Shown: positions 8,980 through 18,461, numbered from the stretch's first letter. The stretch is 64,000 nucleotides of DNA from Escherichia marmotae (GCF_002900365.1 NZ_CP025979.1:3410001-3474000), one strand, 5' to 3'. Translations and numbers: made by a program. The notes: generated from the letters alone by a model not told the origin.

Positions 8980-10893
8980 TTACTTACGACCGGCCAACAG
9001 TTCCAGCACTTCATCCACGCTGGTGGTGTGTGCCAGACGCTCAATGACGGACTCATCATCCAGCGCGTTGGTCAGGCTGGTGATAACCTGAATGTGCTCG
9101 TTGTTACGGGCAGCAATACCAATCACCAGACGGGCAATGTCATCTTCTTCTTCACCGAAGCGCACGCCTTCCGGGTACTGACAGAACACGACGCCAGTTT
9201 TCAGCACGCGATCTTTCGCTTCAACCGTACCGTGCGGCACGGCGATAGACTCACCCAGATAGGTCGGGGTCAGTTTTTCACGATCCAGCATTGCCTGTAC
9301 GTATTCCGGCTCAACGTAACCGCCTTTCACCAGTTGTTCGCCAGCAAAGCGAATAGCTTCTTCTTTAGTTGCCGCTTTACGACCGAGGAAGATGTTCTCC
9401 GCGCCCAGTTTGAACAGGTTGGCGTTAGAATCGTCAAAGCTGTCTTTCAGGCTGTCTTTCACTTTCTCTTCGTTTTCAGTATGGCGCTGGGCAGCAACCA
9501 GACGTTCGGTCAGGCTGGTGTACAGGCCACTGTCGAGGAAGTTAGTCAGCGAAATATGCTGAGCCTGCGGAACCTGACGCATAGCGCGCTCGGTCAGATC
9601 ACGGTGAGTGATGACGAGGTCCACATCTGGCGGCAGGTTATTGATCGCGCTGTTAGTGACGGAAATCTGTGACAGACCGGCATCCTGAATTTTCTTACGC
9701 AGCACACCTGCGCCCATTGCACTGGAACCCATACCAGCGTCACAGGCAACGATGATTTTACGCACGTGACTCAGGTCGTTAGTCACATCACCAGCAGACA
9801 GCGGAGACGCGCCTTTAGCCTCAGCTTTCATGTCCTGCATACGGCGAGTTGCCGCTTCAATATCGTCTTCCTCTTTCACTTTGCTGGTTTTCAGCAGAAT
9901 GGCAGAGACAACGAAGGAAACCGCCATTGCCGCACATACACCCGCGATGTTAGCGAAGTAAGCACCTTTTGGCGTCATCGCCAGTACCGCGAGGATAGAA
10001 CCCGGAGATGCCGGAGAAACCAGACCACCGCCCAGAATAGTCAGCGTAAACACGCCAGTCATACCGCCGAGGATAACGGCGAGGATCAGACGCGGATTCA
10101 TCAGCACATACGGGAAGTAGATTTCGTGGATACCGCCCAGGAAGTGGATGATTGCCGCACCGCCCGCAGACTGTTTAGCGCTACCACGACCAAAGAACAT
10201 GTACGCCAGCAGAACGCCCATACCCGGACCCGGGTTTGCTTCAATCAGGAAGAAGATGGATTTGCCCATCTCATGGGACTGCTGAATACCCAGCGGCGAG
10301 AAGATACCGTGGTTAATGGCGTTGTTAAGGAACAGGATTTTCGCCGGTTCAACAAAGATAGACGCCAGCGGCAGCATGTCATGGACAACCATGAAGTTAA
10401 CGCCCGCAGCCAGCATTTTAGACAGGGCTTCAACCAGCGGACCAATCCCCATGAATGCCAGAATCGCGAGGATCATCCCCATGATACCGGCAGAGAAGTT
10501 GTTCACCAGCATCTCAAAACCGGATTTGATCTTACCATCTACCCAGCGGTCGAAATGCTTAATGCACCAGCCGCCCAGCGGGCCTGCAATCATAGAACCG
10601 AGGAACATCGGCATATCTGCGCCGACGATAACGCCCATGGTGGTGATAGCACCGACCACGCCGCCACGTTCACCACCTACCAACTTACCACCGGTATAAC
10701 CGATCAGCAGCGGCAGGAGATAAGTGATCATCGGCCCGACCAGCTTCGCCAGCGTTTCGTTCGGTAACCACCCTGTTGGAATAAATAACGCGGTGATGAT
10801 ACCCCACGCGATAAACGCGCCGATATTTGGCATCACCATGTTGCTGAGGAAACGACCAAAGCTTTGCACTTTGATCTTAATATCGGATGACAT
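8980..10893 (-). CDS. mtlA: Mannitol-specific PTS permease EIICBA
   Basis: Takes up D-mannitol and phosphorylates it to mannitol-1-phosphate. 637 residues, the usual full length. The membrane EIIC part is residues ~1-335, with the GGIHEIYFPY substrate signature. The EIIB domain has the phosphocysteine in IIVACDAGMG (about residue 384). The EIIA domain has the phosphohistidine in SIAVPHGTVEA (about residue 554). All three domains and active residues are present. First gene of mtlADR, behind a promoter region with several CRP-like sites. Confidence 0.98.
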   Translation of the reverse strand: MSSDIKIKVQSFGRFLSNMVMPNIGAFIAWGIITALFIPTGWLPNETLAKLVGPMITYLLPLLIGYTGGKLVGGERGGVVGAITTMGVIVGADMPMFLGSMIAGPLGGWCIKHFDRWVDGKIKSGFEMLVNNFSAGIMGMILAILAFMGIGPLVEALSKMLAAGVNFMVVHDMLPLASIFVEPAKILFLNNAINHGIFSPLGIQQSHEMGKSIFFLIEANPGPGMGVLLAYMFFGRGSAKQSAGGAAIIHFLGGIHEIYFPYVLMNPRLILAVILGGMTGVFTLTILGGGLVSPASPGSILAVLAMTPKGAYFANIAGVCAAMAVSFVVSAILLKTSKVKEEDDIEAATRRMQDMKAEAKGASPLSAGDVTNDLSHVRKIIVACDAGMGSSAMGAGVLRKKIQDAGLSQISVTNSAINNLPPDVDLVITHRDLTERAMRQVPQAQHISLTNFLDSGLYTSLTERLVAAQRHTENEEKVKDSLKDSFDDSNANLFKLGAENIFLGRKAATKEEAIRFAGEQLVKGGYVEPEYVQAMLDREKLTPTYLGESIAVPHGTVEAKDRVLKTGVVFCQYPEGVRFGEEEDDIARLVIGIAARNNEHIQVITSLTNALDDESVIERLAHTTSVDEVLELLAGRK

Positions 10894-11036
10894 AAAAACA
10901 CCCCTTCTTATGTTTGCTGTCGCGCAGGCTGGAAGCCCGAGGTTTTTTGTTAATGTGGCGGCAGAGGTAGCCGGACCTTGTAGATACTGCGAAATCTGGC
11001 ACTGAATCGGTTAACTGTCCAGTCGACGGTCTTTTG

Positions 11037-11256
11037 TGTGATATCAATCACATAAATATAGGGGGTAGAGAGGTAATTGACGTGATATTCATCACAAAAT
11101 ACTTGTGTAAAAAAACAACAAGACGGTGATTTTCGCTAAAAATGGCATTTAAATGTGAGGTTTGTCACGTTTTTTCTTTGATGGTTTGTTGAATCTTTGT
11201 GATCTAAATCACAAGATATTTTCTTAAGTCGTTCACCCGATGTGATCTACGGCATG
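11037..11256. promoter_or_regulatory. Cluster of CRP-like sites in the mtlA/yibI intergenic region
   Basis: Matches to TGTGA-N6-TCACA: 11037-11052 (tgtgatatcaatcaca, perfect), 11081-11096 (cgtgatattcatcaca), 11154-11169 (tgtgaggtttgtcacg), 11198-11213 (tgtgatctaaatcaca, perfect) and a weak one at 11241-11256. K-12 mtlA is known for five CRP sites in its control region, and this agrees. The 535-bp gap 10894-11428 holds no other gene. Confidence 0.85.
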
Positions 11257-11428
11257 TTCTGGCTCTGCCTTAAGGCCGCTATGTCACTGAGTAACTCATC
11301 ACCGCTTAAAATTATTCTTCGGTGTGATGGCGAGAATCGCAAACCCGGATTATTGTCAAATAATCAGCCCGACGCCCATCTGGCTGCCAGCCCATAACAA
11401 CTCTGATAAGCGTGAATCCGAGGCAGCT

Positions 11429-11791
11429 ATGTTTCTAAACTATTTCGCGTTGGGAGTGCTGATTTTCGTCTTTCTGGTGATCTTTTATGGAATCATCGCG
11501 ATACATGACATCCCCTATTTGATTGCCAAAAAACGCAACCATCCTCATGCCGACGCCATTCATACCGCAGGGTGGGTCAGCTTATTTACACTCCACATTA
11601 TCTGGCCGTTCCTGTGGATCTGGGCCACGCTTTACCAACCGGAGCGCGGCTGGGGGATGCAGTCGCATATTACACCGCAAGAGAAAACGCCTGACCCAGA
11701 AATTGCCGCGCTTTCTGATCGCATCTCCCGGCTGGAGCAGCAACTCGCTGCTGAGAAAAAACCTGACTACTCCACGTTTCCGGAGATCTAA
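11429..11791 (+). CDS. yibI: YibI, small inner-membrane protein (DUF3302)
   Basis: 120 residues from ATG 11429, the K-12 length, with a gagg element just upstream; the open frame reaches 11324, but the extra residues do not match the family. Two membrane segments (residues ~2-24 and ~47-68) and a short C-terminal coiled coil (ALSDRISRLEQQLAAEK). It is paired with yibH 2 bp downstream, so it is the small membrane partner of a membrane-fusion protein, as with other YibI/YibH- or AaeX/AaeA-type pairs. Transport substrate unknown. Confidence 0.9.
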   Translation: MFLNYFALGVLIFVFLVIFYGIIAIHDIPYLIAKKRNHPHADAIHTAGWVSLFTLHIIWPFLWIWATLYQPERGWGMQSHITPQEKTPDPEIAALSDRISRLEQQLAAEKKPDYSTFPEI

Positions 11792-11793
11792 TC

Positions 11794-12930
11794 ATGGATC
11801 TGTTGATTGTCTTAACTTACGTGGCGCTGGCGTGGGCGATATTTAAAATCTTCCGTATTCCGGTGAATCAGTGGACGCTGGCGACGGCGGCGCTCGGTGG
11901 CGTGTTTCTGGTGAGTGGTTTGATTTTATTGATGAACTATAACCATCCCTACACCTTTATGGCGCAAAAGGCGGTGATTGCCATCCCCATCACGCCCCAG
12001 GTCACAGGGATTGTTACTGAAGTCACGGACAAAAATAATCAGCTTATTCAAAAGGGCGAGGTGCTTTTTAAGCTCGACCCGGTGCGTTATCAGGCGCGGG
12101 TAGACCGACTTCAGGCCGACCTGATGACGGCGACACATAATATTAAGACGCTGCAAGCGCAGCTCACTGAAGCGCAGGCTAACACCACTCAGGTTTCAGC
12201 GGAGCGCGACCGGCTGTTTAAAAATTATCAACGTTACCTGAAAGGTAGCCAGGCGGCGGTGAATCCGTTTTCGGAACGTGACATCGACGACGCGCGGCAA
12301 AATTTTCTCGCCCAGGATGCGCTGGTGAAAGGTTCCGTGGCGGAGCAGGCGCAGATCCAGAGCCAACTCGACAGCATGGTCAACGGCGAGCAGTCGCAGA
12401 TTGTCAGCTTAAGGGCGCAACTTACCGAAGCGAAATATAACCTTGAGCAGACCATTATTCGTGCACCGAGCAATGGCTATGTTACTCAGGTGCTAATCCG
12501 TCCAGGCACTTACGCGGCAGCTTTGCCGCTGCGTCCGGTGATGGTCTTTATCCCTGAGCAAAAACGGCAAATTGTCGCCCAGTTCCGGCAAAACTCGCTG
12601 TTGCGTCTGAAACCCGGCGATGATGCGGAAGTGGTATTTAACGCGCTGCCGGGGCAGGTATTCCACGGCAAACTGACCAGTATCTTGCCGGTGGTGCCTG
12701 GAGGTTCGTACCAGGCGCAGGGGGTACTGCAATCATTAACGGTCGTGCCTGGAACTGACGGTGTGCTGGGAACCATCGAACTGGACCCTAACGCTGATAT
12801 TGATGCTTTACCTGATGGCATCTACGCCCAGGTGGCGGTTTACTCCGACCATTTCAGCCATGTTTCAGTAATGCGGAAGGTGCTGCTGAGAATGACCAGT
12901 TGGATGCATTATCTTTATTTGGATCATTGA
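11794..12930 (+). CDS. yibH: YibH, HlyD/EmrA-type membrane fusion protein
   Basis: 378 residues, full K-12 length. One N-terminal membrane anchor (about residues 24-47), a lipoyl/barrel-sandwich half (VTGIVTEVTDKNNQLIQKGE), a long coiled-coil hairpin (residues ~95-215), the second lipoyl half (IRAPSNGYVTQVLI) and a beta-barrel. Such periplasmic adaptor proteins link an inner-membrane pump to an outer-membrane channel. No pump gene is next to it, so the partner and substrate are unknown. Confidence 0.93.
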   Translation: MDLLIVLTYVALAWAIFKIFRIPVNQWTLATAALGGVFLVSGLILLMNYNHPYTFMAQKAVIAIPITPQVTGIVTEVTDKNNQLIQKGEVLFKLDPVRYQARVDRLQADLMTATHNIKTLQAQLTEAQANTTQVSAERDRLFKNYQRYLKGSQAAVNPFSERDIDDARQNFLAQDALVKGSVAEQAQIQSQLDSMVNGEQSQIVSLRAQLTEAKYNLEQTIIRAPSNGYVTQVLIRPGTYAAALPLRPVMVFIPEQKRQIVAQFRQNSLLRLKPGDDAEVVFNALPGQVFHGKLTSILPVVPGGSYQAQGVLQSLTVVPGTDGVLGTIELDPNADIDALPDGIYAQVAVYSDHFSHVSVMRKVLLRMTSWMHYLYLDH

Positions 12931-12986
12931 ATGTTGGGTATTGAGTCGCATAAATGTGGTTGAGAGCTAAAAAAGTTGCAAATACA

Positions 12987-13032
12987 GGACATGAGTATTC
13001 GCTGTTCGGCCTGCGAAACTCGTGTCCTTTTT
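12987..13032 (+). terminator. Probable Rho-independent terminator after yibH
   Basis: ggacatgagt (12987-12996) pairs with aactcgtgtcc (13017-13027) with one G-T wobble, followed by ttttt (13028-13032). Confidence 0.65.
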
Positions 13033-13083
13033 GTCTAGTCCACTGAGCATATAAACGCTCCCCTGATACCAGAAAGTGGACAT

Positions 13084-13185
13084 TTAATTTTTTCTTTTTA
13101 CCTTGAGAGAAAACTGTTTCGGTGTAATACCAAAGTAACTTTTGAAGTTTCGAATGAAATAAGATGTGCTTGTATATCTGTAAAT
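13084..13185 (-). pseudogene. C-terminal fragment of an AraC/XylS-family regulator
   Basis: On the minus strand about 34 codons read YTSTSYFIRNFKSYFGITPK followed by QFSLKVKRKN and a stop at 13084. This is the typical second helix-turn-helix and tail of AraC-family activators (S-x-S-Y-F-x-R-x-F-K-x-x-F-G-x-T-P). The rest of the gene is missing: upstream codons lose similarity at about 13185, just before the SPATE remnant begins on the other strand. Which regulator it came from cannot be told. Confidence 0.72.
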
Positions 13186-13202
13186 AGACCCGTTTTAGTT
13201 CC

Positions 13203-14375
13203 ATGCATTTTTTGAGAGTCCGGCTAAATATTACGGTTGTTGATAAGTTAATCACAGAGAACAATATTCTGTATGTGAAACCGACTAAACCGCTTAACGA
13301 AATGTCTGTCGGCGATATTCCGTTGATCACGGCAGAAAATGGAACCAACAATACCCAGGCGTTTAAAACTGTGACTCAACAAATGGGTTTTCACTCAATG
13401 ACCCCTGATATTGAGGTGGTAAATACTGACAGTGCCACACAGTGGCGTCTGAAAGGATTCGATGTTCAGCGTAATAATGCTGCACTCAGTGAAAGTCAGC
13501 GCTTTATGGATATCCGGTACAGAAACTTCCTATCTGAGGTGAATAACCTTAACCGACGTATGGGTGATCTACGCGATACCCAAGGAGAAGCCGGTGCCTG
13601 GGCACGGTTTATGACCACTTCTGGTTCAGGTGAGGGGGGATTCTCTGATCGCCACATGCATCTGCAGGTTGGTGCCGACAGAAAGCATCATTTTGAGGGG
13701 GGAGACCTCTTTACAGGCGTCATGATGACCTTTACCGATAGTAAAGCCAGCGCGGAAAGTTATCAGGGGAAAACCCGTTCCGTAGGTGGTGGACTGTACG
13801 CATCGACATTGTTTGATTCAGGCGTGTATGTTGACGTAATCGGTAAATATGTCCATCACAGCAACGACTATTTGCTGCAAACGATGGGATTAAAGGCAGA
13901 CGATACTGCCCACTCCTGGTATTTAGGCGCAGAAACCGGCTGGCACTATCAGTGGAAGCCTGATGTCTTTATTGAACCGCAGGTTGAACTGGTCTACGGC
14001 ACGTTGTCAGGCAATACCTTTAACTGGCAATACAACGGCATGGATATCAGCATGAAGCGTAAAACGGCAAACCCCTTGATTGGCCGTACTGGTGTGGAAT
14101 TCGGAAAAACGCTGGATGGTCACGACTGGCAGGTTACAGCGAAGGCAGGTTTAAGTTATCAGTTTGACCTGCGGAATTCTGGCACCACTACTTACCGTGA
14201 TTTTGCTGGTGAGTCCACCGTGTACAACGGTAAAGATGGTCGTATGTTAGCCAACATTGGGATTGATACACGCATTAAAGACAATACCCGTATCGGCCTG
14301 ACCGTTGAGAAATCAGCATTTGGTAAGTACAACGTCGATAATGCTATCAATGCGAATATCCGCTATTCATTCTGA
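13203..14375 (+). pseudogene. Truncated SPATE-type serine-protease autotransporter (barrel and end of passenger only)
   Basis: The frame encodes 390 residues, of which ~13-113 match the conserved end of a SPATE passenger (autochaperone region, DIEVVNTDSATQWRLKGF). Then comes the conserved self-cleavage site FLSEVN/NLNRRMGDLRD (Asn114/Asn115) and a complete 276-residue beta-barrel ending in the required aromatic residue (NANIRYSF). Signal peptide, protease domain and most of the passenger, about 1,000 residues in intact relatives, are absent. The ATG at 13203 is fortuitous and has no signal sequence, so no secreted product is expected. It takes the place held by the rhsA island in K-12. Confidence 0.85.
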
Positions 14376-14402
14376 TATTTAAAAAGATCGTTTCATTTAC
14401 AA

Positions 14403-14437
14403 GGCCCGGTATGTGTACGTATCGGGCCATCTTGTGT
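14403..14437 (+). terminator. Terminator after the SPATE remnant
   Basis: GGCCCG (14403-14408) pairs with CGGGCC (14423-14428), extended inward by wobble and A-T pairs, followed by a T-rich tail. It is probably the original terminator of the autotransporter gene. Confidence 0.6.
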
Positions 14438-14522
14438 TTGTCATCACGCTCATATCAATAACATCTGCCCTTTTTTTTAACCCTGGGTCATACTCATATT
14501 TTGTTAACAAAAAGGAAACATA

Positions 14523-15131
14523 ATGAAACTCATCGGTAGCTACACCAGCCCGTTTGTACGCAAACTTTCTATTCTGTTGTTAGAAAAGGGCATTACTTTC
14601 GAATTTATCAATGAACTGCCCTATAACGTAGACAACGGCGTGGCGAAATTTAACCCGTTAGGGAAAGTGCCGGTGCTGGTGACCGAAGAGGGCGAATGCT
14701 GGTTTGATTCGCCAATCATTGCCGAATATATCGAATTAATGAACGTTGCTCCGGCGATGCTGCCGCGCGATCCGCTAGAGTCGTTGCGAGTGCGTAAGAT
14801 TGAGGCGTTGGCAGATGGCATTATGGATGCCGGGCTGGCTTCGGTGCGTGAGCAGGCGCGCCCGGCGGCGCAGCAGTCTGAAGATGAGCTGTTACGCCAG
14901 CGGGAGAAAATCAACCGCAGTCTGGATGTGCTGGAAGGATATCTGGTCGATGGCACGCTCAAAACCGATACGGTCAATCTGGCGACTATCGCTATTGCCT
15001 GTGCCGTCGGGTATCTCAATTTCCGCCGCGTTGCGCCAGGCTGGTGTGTGGACCGCCTACACTTAGTCAAACTGGTCGAGAATCTCTTTAGCCGCGAAAG
15101 CTTCGCTCGCACCGAACCGCCAAAGGCTTGA
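14523..15131 (+). CDS. yibF: YibF, glutathione S-transferase-like protein
   Basis: 202 residues, full family length. An N-terminal thioredoxin-like domain (SYTSPFVRKLSILLLEKGI; the glutathione-contact segment GKVPVLV ... DSPIIAEYIE) is followed by a helical C-terminal domain. The K-12 homologue binds glutathione, but its physiological substrate is not known. aaaggaaac before the ATG is a good ribosome site. It precedes selA by 97 bp in the same direction. Confidence 0.94.
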   Translation: MKLIGSYTSPFVRKLSILLLEKGITFEFINELPYNVDNGVAKFNPLGKVPVLVTEEGECWFDSPIIAEYIELMNVAPAMLPRDPLESLRVRKIEALADGIMDAGLASVREQARPAAQQSEDELLRQREKINRSLDVLEGYLVDGTLKTDTVNLATIAIACAVGYLNFRRVAPGWCVDRLHLVKLVENLFSRESFARTEPPKA

Positions 15132-15186
15132 TGCGCGATATGTCCTCCAGACACTTCTCACGTTACAATCTGCGGTTATGTTAAAC

Positions 15187-15208
15187 GCCCTTCTCCGTGT
15201 GAGAGGGC
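15187..15208 (+). promoter_or_regulatory. SECIS-like hairpin in the selA leader
   Basis: gcccttctc (15187-15195) pairs with gagagggc (15201-15208), leaving one unpaired T in the 5' arm and a short loop cgtgt containing G-T. A bulged U plus GU loop is what SelB recognises in SECIS hairpins. A SECIS-like element in the selAB 5' leader is known in E. coli to be bound by SelB and to lower selAB expression. It ends 20 bp before the selA start. Confidence 0.55.
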
Positions 15209-15228
15209 CTTGATGAGCCTGGTTTCCT

Positions 15229-16620
15229 ATGACAACCGAAACGCGTTCCCTCTATAGTCAGCTTCCCGCTATTGATCGCTTATTGCGTGATAGTTCCTTC
15301 CTTTCTTTACGTGATACTTATGGCCACACTCGCGTGGTGGAGTTGCTGCGTCAGATGCTTGACGAAGCGCGAGAAGTAATTCGCGACAGTCAGACGCTAC
15401 CCGCGTGGTGTGAGAACTGGGCGCAAGAAGTCAACGCCCGACTGGCGAAAGAGGCGCAGAGCGCGCTGCGTCCGGTGATCAACCTGACGGGAACGGTGCT
15501 GCATACTAATCTTGGTCGGGCATTGCAGGCGGAAGCGGCGGTGGAAGCTGTTGCGCAAGTTATGCGTTCACCGGTGACGCTGGAATATGATCTGGATGAC
15601 GCCGGACGTGGGCATCGCGATCGCGCGCTGGCACAGTTGTTGTGCCGCCTTACTGGCGCGGAAGATGCCTGCATCGTCAATAACAATGCGGCGGCGGTGC
15701 TGTTAATGCTGGCAGCAACTGCCAGCGGCAAAGAGGTGGTGGTTTCTCGCGGTGAACTGGTGGAGATTGGTGGCTCGTTTCGTATCCCTGACGTAATGCG
15801 TCAGGCAGGTTGTACCCTGCATGAAGTAGGAACCACCAACCGTACCCACGCTAATGATTATCGTCAGGCGGTGAATGAAAATACCGCGCTGTTGATGAAG
15901 GTGCATACCAGTAACTACAGCATTCAGGGGTTCACCAAAGCGGTAGACGAAGCGGAGTTGGTGGTGCTCGGTAGAGAGCTGGATGTTCCAGTAGTGGCTG
16001 ATTTAGGCAGCGGTTCGCTGGTCGATCTTAGCCAGTACGGTTTGCCGAAAGAGCCGATGCCACAGGAGTTGATTGCCGCGGGCGTCAGCCTCGTGAGCTT
16101 CTCCGGCGACAAGCTGTTAGGCGGGCCACAGGCAGGGATTATCGTCGGTAAAAAAGAGATGATCGTCCGGCTGCAAAGTCACCCGCTGAAGCGTGCATTA
16201 CGCGCAGATAAAATGACCCTCGCGGCGCTGGAAGCCACGCTGCGTCTTTATTTACACCCTGAGGCTCTGACAGAAAAATTACCGACCCTGCGTCTGCTTA
16301 CCCGCAGCGCAGAGGTCATTCAAATCCAGGCGCAACGTTTACAGGCTCCCCTTGCCGCACATTACGGCGCGGAGTTTGCGGTACAAGTTATGCCATGCTT
16401 GTCGCAGATCGGCAGTGGTTCGCTGCCTGTTGATCGCCTGCCGAGCGCGGCATTAACGTTTACACCTCATGATGGACGCGGTAGCCACCTTGAGGCATTA
16501 GCCGCCCGCTGGCGTGAATTGCCGGTGCCAGTGATTGGCCGCATTTACGACGGGCGTCTGTGGCTGGATTTACGCTGCCTTGAAGATGAGCAACGGTTTT
16601 TGGAGATGTTGTTGAAATGA
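15229..16620 (+). CDS. selA: Selenocysteine synthase (L-seryl-tRNA(Sec) selenium transferase)
   Basis: Converts Ser-tRNA(Sec) to Sec-tRNA(Sec) using selenophosphate; PLP-dependent, decameric, cytoplasmic. 463 residues as in K-12. The PLP lysine lies in SFSGDKLLGGPQAG (about residue 295), and the N-terminal tRNA-binding domain begins RSLYSQLPAIDRLL. The stop overlaps the selB start (ATGA at 16617-16620), so the pair is translationally coupled. The start has no strong Shine-Dalgarno, in keeping with low expression. Confidence 0.98.
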   Translation: MTTETRSLYSQLPAIDRLLRDSSFLSLRDTYGHTRVVELLRQMLDEAREVIRDSQTLPAWCENWAQEVNARLAKEAQSALRPVINLTGTVLHTNLGRALQAEAAVEAVAQVMRSPVTLEYDLDDAGRGHRDRALAQLLCRLTGAEDACIVNNNAAAVLLMLAATASGKEVVVSRGELVEIGGSFRIPDVMRQAGCTLHEVGTTNRTHANDYRQAVNENTALLMKVHTSNYSIQGFTKAVDEAELVVLGRELDVPVVADLGSGSLVDLSQYGLPKEPMPQELIAAGVSLVSFSGDKLLGGPQAGIIVGKKEMIVRLQSHPLKRALRADKMTLAALEATLRLYLHPEALTEKLPTLRLLTRSAEVIQIQAQRLQAPLAAHYGAEFAVQVMPCLSQIGSGSLPVDRLPSAALTFTPHDGRGSHLEALAARWRELPVPVIGRIYDGRLWLDLRCLEDEQRFLEMLLK

Positions 16621-18461
16621 TTATTGCGACTGCCGGACACGTTGACCACGGCAAAACGACATTATTACAGGCGATTACTGGCGTAAATGCCGACCGTCTG
16701 CCGGAAGAAAAAAAGCGCGGTATGACCATCGATCTCGGCTATGCCTACTGGCCGCAGCCGGATGGACGCGTTCCTGGATTTATTGATGTTCCCGGCCATG
16801 AAAAGTTTCTTTCCAACATGCTGGCGGGCGTTGGTGGTATCGATCATGCGCTGTTAGTGGTGGCGTGCGATGACGGAGTGATGGCACAGACCCGTGAGCA
16901 TCTGGCGATTTTGCAGCTTACCGGTAACCCGATGCTGACGGTCGCGCTGACCAAAGCCGATCGCGTGGACGAAGCGCGCGTTGATGAGGTTGAACGCCAG
17001 GTAAAGGAGGTGCTGCGGAAATACGGTTTTGCTGAGGCAAAACTGTTTGTCACCGCAGCGACTGAAGGAAGGGGAATTGATGCTCTGCGCGAACATCTGC
17101 TTCAGTTGCCGGAACGTGAACACGCCAGTCAGCACAGTTTCCGCCTCGCTATCGACCGTGCTTTTACCGTAAAAGGTGCCGGGCTGGTGGTGACGGGTAC
17201 GGCGTTAAGTGGGGAAGTGAATGTTGGCGATTCATTATGGTTGACGGGGGTAAATAAACCGATGCGCGTGCGTGCTCTCCATGCGCAAAATCAACCAACA
17301 GAAACCGCCCATGCTGGGCAGCGTATTGCGCTTAATATCGCCGGTGATGCGGAGAAAGAACAGATTAATCGAGGCGACTGGCTGCTGGCAGATGTGCCGC
17401 CAGATCCGTTCACGCGGGTGATTGTCGAGCTTCAAACCCATACGCCGCTGACCCAGTGGCAGCCGCTGCATATTCACCACGCCGCCAGCCACGTTACGGG
17501 GCGTGTTTCGCTGTTGGAAGATAACCTTGCCGAACTGGTGTTCGACACGCCGCTATGGTTGGCGGATAACGATCGCTTAGTGCTACGCGATATCTCGGCC
17601 CGCAATACGCTGGCGGGTGCCCGCGTGGTGATGCTCAACCCGCCGCGCCGCGGTAAACGTAAGCCGGAATATCTGCAATGGCTGGCGTCACTGGCACGGG
17701 TGCAGAATGATGCCGAAGCGCTGGCTGTTCACCTGGAGCGCGGTGCGGTGAATCTCGCGGATTTTGCATGGGCGCGTCAGCTCAACGGCGAAGGGATGCG
17801 CGAATTGCTGCAACAGCCGGGCTATATTCAGGCCGGTTATAGCTTGCTGAATGCACCGGTTGCTGCTCGCTGGCAGCGTAAAATTCTCGACACATTAGCG
17901 GCTTATCATGAACAGCATCGCGACGAACCAGGGCCGGGACGCGAACGTCTGCGGCGCATGGCGTTGCCGATGGAAGATGAAGCCCTGGTACTGTTGCTGA
18001 TTGAAAAGATGCGCGAAAGCGGCGAGATCCACAGCCATCACGGCTGGCTGCATCTGCCGGATCACAAAGCCGGATTTAGCGAAGAGCAGCAGGCTATCTG
18101 GCAAAAAGTGGAACCGCTGTTTGGCGACGAGCCGTGGTGGGTACGCGACCTGGCAAAAGAGACGGGGACCGACGAGCAGGCAATGCGCCTGACGCTGCGC
18201 CAGGCGGCACAGCAGGGGATAATTACGGCGATCGTCAAAGATCGTTACTATCGCAATGATCGAATTGTCGAGTTTGCCAATATGATCCGTGATCTCGATC
18301 AGGAGTGTGGCTCGACCTGCGCGGCGGATTTCCGCGATCGCTTAGGCGTTGGCCGAAAACTGGCGATTCAAATTCTGGAATATTTTGACCGGATTGGCTT
18401 TACGCGTCGCCGTGGAAATGATCATTTATTACGTGACGCATTATTATTTCCCGAAAAATAA
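16617..18461 (+). CDS. selB: Selenocysteine-specific elongation factor
   Basis: Brings Sec-tRNA(Sec) to UGA codons next to a SECIS hairpin. 614 residues. An EF-Tu-like GTPase occupies the N-terminus (P-loop GHVDHGKTTL, G2/G3 DVPGHEKF, TKADRVD), followed by two beta-barrel domains. The C-terminal third is made of winged-helix repeats that bind SECIS RNA (SCGSTCAADFRDRLGVGRKL-type region near the end). The selenoprotein genes it serves are not in this window. Confidence 0.98.
   Translation: MIIATAGHVDHGKTTLLQAITGVNADRLPEEKKRGMTIDLGYAYWPQPDGRVPGFIDVPGHEKFLSNMLAGVGGIDHALLVVACDDGVMAQTREHLAILQLTGNPMLTVALTKADRVDEARVDEVERQVKEVLRKYGFAEAKLFVTAATEGRGIDALREHLLQLPEREHASQHSFRLAIDRAFTVKGAGLVVTGTALSGEVNVGDSLWLTGVNKPMRVRALHAQNQPTETAHAGQRIALNIAGDAEKEQINRGDWLLADVPPDPFTRVIVELQTHTPLTQWQPLHIHHAASHVTGRVSLLEDNLAELVFDTPLWLADNDRLVLRDISARNTLAGARVVMLNPPRRGKRKPEYLQWLASLARVQNDAEALAVHLERGAVNLADFAWARQLNGEGMRELLQQPGYIQAGYSLLNAPVAARWQRKILDTLAAYHEQHRDEPGPGRERLRRMALPMEDEALVLLLIEKMRESGEIHSHHGWLHLPDHKAGFSEEQQAIWQKVEPLFGDEPWWVRDLAKETGTDEQAMRLTLRQAAQQGIITAIVKDRYYRNDRIVEFANMIRDLDQECGSTCAADFRDRLGVGRKLAIQILEYFDRIGFTRRRGNDHLLRDALLFPEK

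Noticed and set aside
8745..9059. Extended N-terminus of MtlD (487-residue version)
   Set aside because: The extra 105 codons run through REP DNA and the end of mtlA; the family starts at MKALHFGAGN.
9766..10767. A 333-codon plus-strand frame inside mtlA
   Set aside because: Antisense to the well-conserved mtlA coding sequence; the Arg/His/Gln-rich product is typical of a shadow frame.
12854..13351. A 165-codon minus-strand frame over the end of yibH and the SPATE scar
   Set aside because: It crosses a terminator and two unrelated fragments. The meaningful minus-strand signal (AraC tail) is in a different frame.
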